A stretch of 64,000 nt of DNA from assembly GCA_947579665.1 (NCBI GenBank), contig OX388346.1, forward strand, positions 90,832,615-90,896,614, in the 5' to 3' direction. The position numbers were made by a program, and so were the translations under genes. This DNA comes from Sympetrum striolatum. Taxonomy: Eukaryota; Arthropoda; Insecta; Odonata; Libellulidae. Below the pieces are notes generated by a model that made no database searches, was not told where the DNA came from, and saw nothing but the letters and a program-made list of their open reading frames with translations. Within the stretch, counting starts at the first letter, position 1. The number at the start of each line of letters is the position of its first letter. Of this stretch, positions 60,197 to 64,000 are shown piece after piece.

Positions 60197-60301
60197 CGAG
60201 GGTGGTCTGAAAAGTTTCCGACCCCAGATTTTTCAGACATCTTCAAAAAATTTTCATGTCAAGAAATGTTGAAATGTCGGAAACTTTTCAGACCACCCAT
60301 G
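60197..60301. mobile_element. Mariner-type miniature element nested in P-type copy 2
   Basis: 105 bp between TA dinucleotides, with ends GGGTGGTCTGAAAAGTTTCC and its complement. It occupies the same place as the 16038-16149 insertion, is 7 bp shorter (part of the centre lost), and has better-matched ends than copy 1. Confidence 0.8.
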
Positions 60302-60573
60302 TACTACATCCTGCGATTCTAGTTTTAAAAGATCTAGTTGAAAGTAGATGTAACGTTGGTAATTTATTAAGGATCAATTATTTTCTGTGTATCCAAGCAG
60401 AACACTTCGCTGATCTACGAATAATGTTTTCACAAGTTACTTGTGGTGTGCCCTGAAGGCAACCTGCACTTATTCTTCGGATTTACTAATTTGCCCATTT
60501 TATTCAATTGTTTTAAGTACTTATAAATGGATAAATCACTAACTCTGAATGCCATCTTTGGTATATACTACTT

Positions 60574-60650
60574 CCGCAAAGAAAAAGAGGGAAAAAGTAT
60601 CATAATCGTACTCCCGCAAAGAAAAAGAGGGAAAAAGTATCATAATCGTG
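60574..60650. repeat. 40-bp tandem duplication inside P-type copy 2
   Basis: CCGCAAAGAAAAAGAGGG through CATAATCGT occurs twice at a 40-bp offset (60574 and 60614), just inside the right subterminal inverted repeat. Copy 1 has it once. Confidence 0.85.
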
Positions 60651-60780
60651 CTGTTTTTTCCATTTACTCCATATGAGATTATGGTTTCAAAGGGCGAGCT
60701 TCAGTGCTGCCATCTCGCGGCTGCGGACATTAAGGGCGTCAGCCGATTGTACAGTCAGCATAGGGAGCTTCAGGGGCGTG

Positions 60781-60788
60781 GGCGCGAC
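60781..60788. repeat. Target-site duplication, right (GGCGCGAC)
   Basis: Exact copy of 58074-58081. Confidence 0.9.
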
Positions 60789-63700
60789 TGATGAATGTTT
60801 AATTCCAACAAGATTATTCTATGGAAAGGAAATTTCATTTCAATTTAACACGATTATTAGATAAAGGAAAAGTTATGGATTTAATATTTTTCTATCATCT
60901 AAAATTTATTCTTTAACAGCATCTATTTAAGCATTGGTTTATATACAAAAAAAATGTTCACTTACAGAAATATCGCATTCCCGTTTTCTGGCAGAAAAGG
61001 GAATCCGTCTCACAAAATAAATAGTAAAAACTTATTAACTAATCTAGTTTAAAACTTTTACAAGATTAGTTGCTAAAATTTTAGTTAATAACCTTGTAAA
61101 ACATTAGTATAAATAAAGAGCAAGTAAATTTTAACCAACATTATTTCAGCAAAGTAGTTCTTAGGAGAAGATTACATAAGCATCATGAGTGCCGTCAGTC
61201 TATGGCACATTCAACATAGCGCAAAAAGATCTCATAAACTCCCACGTGAGTTTCGAGAGAAGGAATTACCAATATTATAAATTTGATCAAACCACAGGAG
61301 GTAAAGGGAGGTCTCAAGTAAAAGGTAAAAACAAGGCGTTACTTCCTGAATGCTACAATACCGAATTAGGCATACGCGTCCTTATTTTCAAAGAGAATTG
61401 TTAAAGTATCGTAAACGCGAAAAAGTGAATGGCTCTCTACAGAAGAAAACGATAAAGAAGAGCGATATCTGGGAACAAACCATAAAATGGTCAGAAGCAA
61501 GAAAGGACCCATAAATCTACTCAAGGAGGACTTCAAAGTATTTAAAGACCAATATTGTACACTATAACACCATTTTAAATACAGAATGTGAAACATAAGT
61601 ATAGGACTAAATAGCCTATATATTTGGAGCATTAGCTACTTCCATGGACGAGTATATTGAAATATTACTATCGCTACATTTACAAGGCTAAAAATAGAAT
61701 TTTGAAAATGAGTTACTTACTCAATAACTAAATATGAAGAATAAGAACGAAAATTCTCATGTTTGCGAATGATCTTCAATCTATTTTCCAATAGCAAACT
61801 TATGGCTACATTAAGACACCTTAAATATTTCACTTATGTAGAGCTTACATGAAATATCGTTTAGTATATTTATTTCATAACTTTGAAGTTTAATTAATAT
61901 ATGAAACTAAAAAAGTGGTATAAATGTATCATCAAAAAGTTACTCCAAAGTAACTTCAATTAATCGGGTTAACGCCAATTTTAAATTTAAATTTTTATAA
62001 TACCAGTAAGGAATTAAAAATATTACTAATCAATGATAAAAATTTCACGAAAGATTTAATACTTAAATTGGCGGTAAACCACCTACGTACACTTTAATAA
62101 GTCATAAAGAGTTCAATCTTTCTTAAATTTTAAGTAGTCTTACATGTTATATCATCATAAACATCATAACTATTCTAAAAAAATGATGAATGAATCAATT
62201 CGGAAAATTACAGAATGAAGTTCCACCCAAAAATCAGTAAAAGAGCGTATTAAATTGGTGAAAGGAAATTTATAATACGAGTAAAGTTCTCAAATGAAAA
62301 CAAAATTTAAAAAAATATGTAAGATAAGTTAATAAATCATTACAAGGACTCTTTAAGCGATTTCTTGAATGATATCTTGAATCAATGTATTTATACACTG
62401 TTTATCTTAATTTATGAAAACATATTTGATATTAATGATTTGATTTGATAATCCTTTCCTTATGCAAACCCAGAAGGATTCCCTAAGAAATTAATTCATT
62501 AAATACGTACAACTTTTAAGATATTATACGCATAGTTTAGACTAATCACTAAGCATAGAAGTATAAGTCGGAAATAACGGTATCACGCCAGTTAAGGAGG
62601 CGAAAGGGGTGTGAAATAATGCCTCTGAAAGTGAAAAATGGCTTCCGAGAAGTCATTCATCACATGGCCGAGGAAATATCAGCGTATTTATGAAGAGCGT
62701 GCAACAAATAAGGCAGGAAGCATTCCTCAATCACGTTAAAGGCGGCGGAGAATTCAAAAGCGTAATCGGAAGAAAGGTACCGGACAGGGCTATCGGAAAC
62801 AGCCTATTAGCACTAACGACGTGAAGGGAAAATGAACGATGAGGCAAACGACCAAATTACGCTTAACATGTACAGCCAGAATGGATTTTATGAGAAATGA
62901 AGATCTTTTCCTTTTACCTAGCTGGTGTCTGAGGTGAATGCACAACACTACGAAGATTTATAGCTCCAAAAAGGGGCAATTTCCGACGGCAGATCTCAGC
63001 AGCACCTTCTTTCACCTCCATACAATTTTCCACTCTTAATTTTGTACACGCGCCGAAAAACTAAGCTCCATAAAAGAACACAAAATAATATTGGAAGAAT
63101 TCCTCTTCAAACGAAGGCCAAATTATTTATAGTGAAATAGATTGGTTGATGAAAATGCTTTTAAATCACATACATCGTTAAATAAATGATGAATAAAAAC
63201 TGGAATACAGTGCCTTAAAAGTAAATGATAAAAATATTACGACATTAGAATGAGGGTCGAATCTATAAATGATTAAAAATAGATTTCCAGATATTGTATC
63301 ACTAGATTATTCTTATTTAATAGCAGCGATTGGTATGAATAAAAGCCAATTTAGATTTAACATTTATGATCCAGGGTCAGTGGCGGCGCGTGACTAAAAA
63401 AACAGGGGGTTCACTTCAAAATTCGTATTTTTTTAAGTGGCCGCGATTATGGTTAAATATTCTGGCTCATACTAAAATATTGCCTCTGCTTACATGGACG
63501 CAGTATAATTCACAACAACCAAGGATAAAAGCAGTAGAAATATGAAAATTAATATTTCGGGTTGAATCAATATATGCCTTTGTTGTAAAAAATCCCTATA
63601 TTCTCGAAAATTGAGTTTTTATTTAAATTCTCGATTCATATTTCTCCGTATATATTTTAAAAGACCAAAATACATATTAATATTCAAGTTGTATTTATTT

Positions 63701-64000
63701 TTCGAAATATCAAATATAATCATAAGAAAATAAATTAATTACCTTATATTGTTTTATTCGGGGTTAAAGTATTTGGCAGGACTGTCACCGAATATTTTTT
63801 TGAGATTAATGCCCCAAATCAAATACACCTATGAATTTTCGCCCAGGTCGCGTCCTTGTCTTTCGCAAAGTACAAACAAGGGAAACAGTATAGCCCATTG
63901 GAAGAGTCTCAGCCACAAATCCAACTGTTTCTCTCATATATATATGGCTTAAACATTCGGAAGTATTGCCTACCTTTCTTCTCTGACTCTGAGATAAGTT
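60789..64000. other. Intergenic DNA to the window end
   Basis: No gene recognised. 62580-63060 is GC-richer without a recognisable protein. Frames at 61189-61404 (plus), 61366-61632 (minus) and 63749-63952 (plus) have no known motif. Confidence 0.4.

Larger units (their letters stand above)
58082..60780 (+). mobile_element. P-superfamily DNA transposon, copy 2 (defective)
   Basis: 2699 bp with the same ends as copy 1 (CACGAACTTAG ... CAGGGGCGTG), a different 8-bp target duplication, and the same orientation. Subterminal inverted repeats lie at 58130-58228 and 60637-60737. It has about 150 bp more than copy 1 near 58400-58580, including an extra GGGGTGACTTTGGCCG, a 40-bp tandem duplication at the right, and a 7-bp deletion in the transposase remnant. 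The two copies are close in sequence but each has private indels, so they are independent insertions from a common non-autonomous source. Confidence 0.9.

Overview
This window looks like non-coding DNA from an AT-rich animal genome, most likely an arthropod and probably an insect. The basis is the low GC content, the absence of any bacterial-style gene packing, and the mobile-element mix: P-superfamily, mariner-type and foldback DNA elements, non-LTR retrotransposon relics and tRNA-derived SINEs. I could not identify the species. I found no intact host gene, rRNA or functional tRNA, and no CRISPR. Nearly all open frames over 60 codons are chance frames or frames running through repeats. The only recognisable coding sequence is broken transposon genes. 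Layout from the left: 1-6.8 kb is mostly unique AT-rich DNA with two decayed reverse-transcriptase relics (about 1.7-2.1 and 5.7-6.0 kb, minus strand) and a foldback element (5.2-5.4 kb). 6.8-9.05 kb holds a two-unit array, in minus orientation, of an unusual repeat. 14.08-16.59 and 58.08-60.78 kb are two copies of one P-superfamily element. Both have perfect 8-bp target duplications, about 100-bp subterminal inverted repeats, a nested mariner-type miniature element and a ruined C-terminal transposase fragment. 20.6 and 21.7 kb are two more foldbacks. 38.3-39.0 kb carries the two ends of another DNA transposon, 40.2 kb a short inverted-repeat element, 43.3-45.2 kb an internally deleted LINE (minus), and 11.2, 51.0 and 54.1 kb tRNA-derived SINE copies. 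The most striking object is the 23.56-37.61 kb array: twelve units of about 1.08 kb (eleven plus, one inverted), with two related units at 6.8-9.05 kb. Each unit is built from six related sub-monomers, and each sub-monomer is centred on a tRNA T-arm / RNA polymerase III B-box sequence (GGTTCGANNCC). The six boxes always face the same way within a unit. Their spacings are almost invariant and steadily decreasing: 176, 170, 166, 157 and 148 bp. The window holds about 87 such slots, of which only a handful are mutated. Units are separated by (TA)n/(TATC)n microsatellite and a short spacer that often forms perfect palindromes. I do not recognise this as a named family. It reads like a higher-order satellite, or satellite-like mobile element, built around a pol III / TFIIIC or tRNA-mimic box. 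A diverged single monomer lies about 0.2 kb from a SINE at 54 kb.
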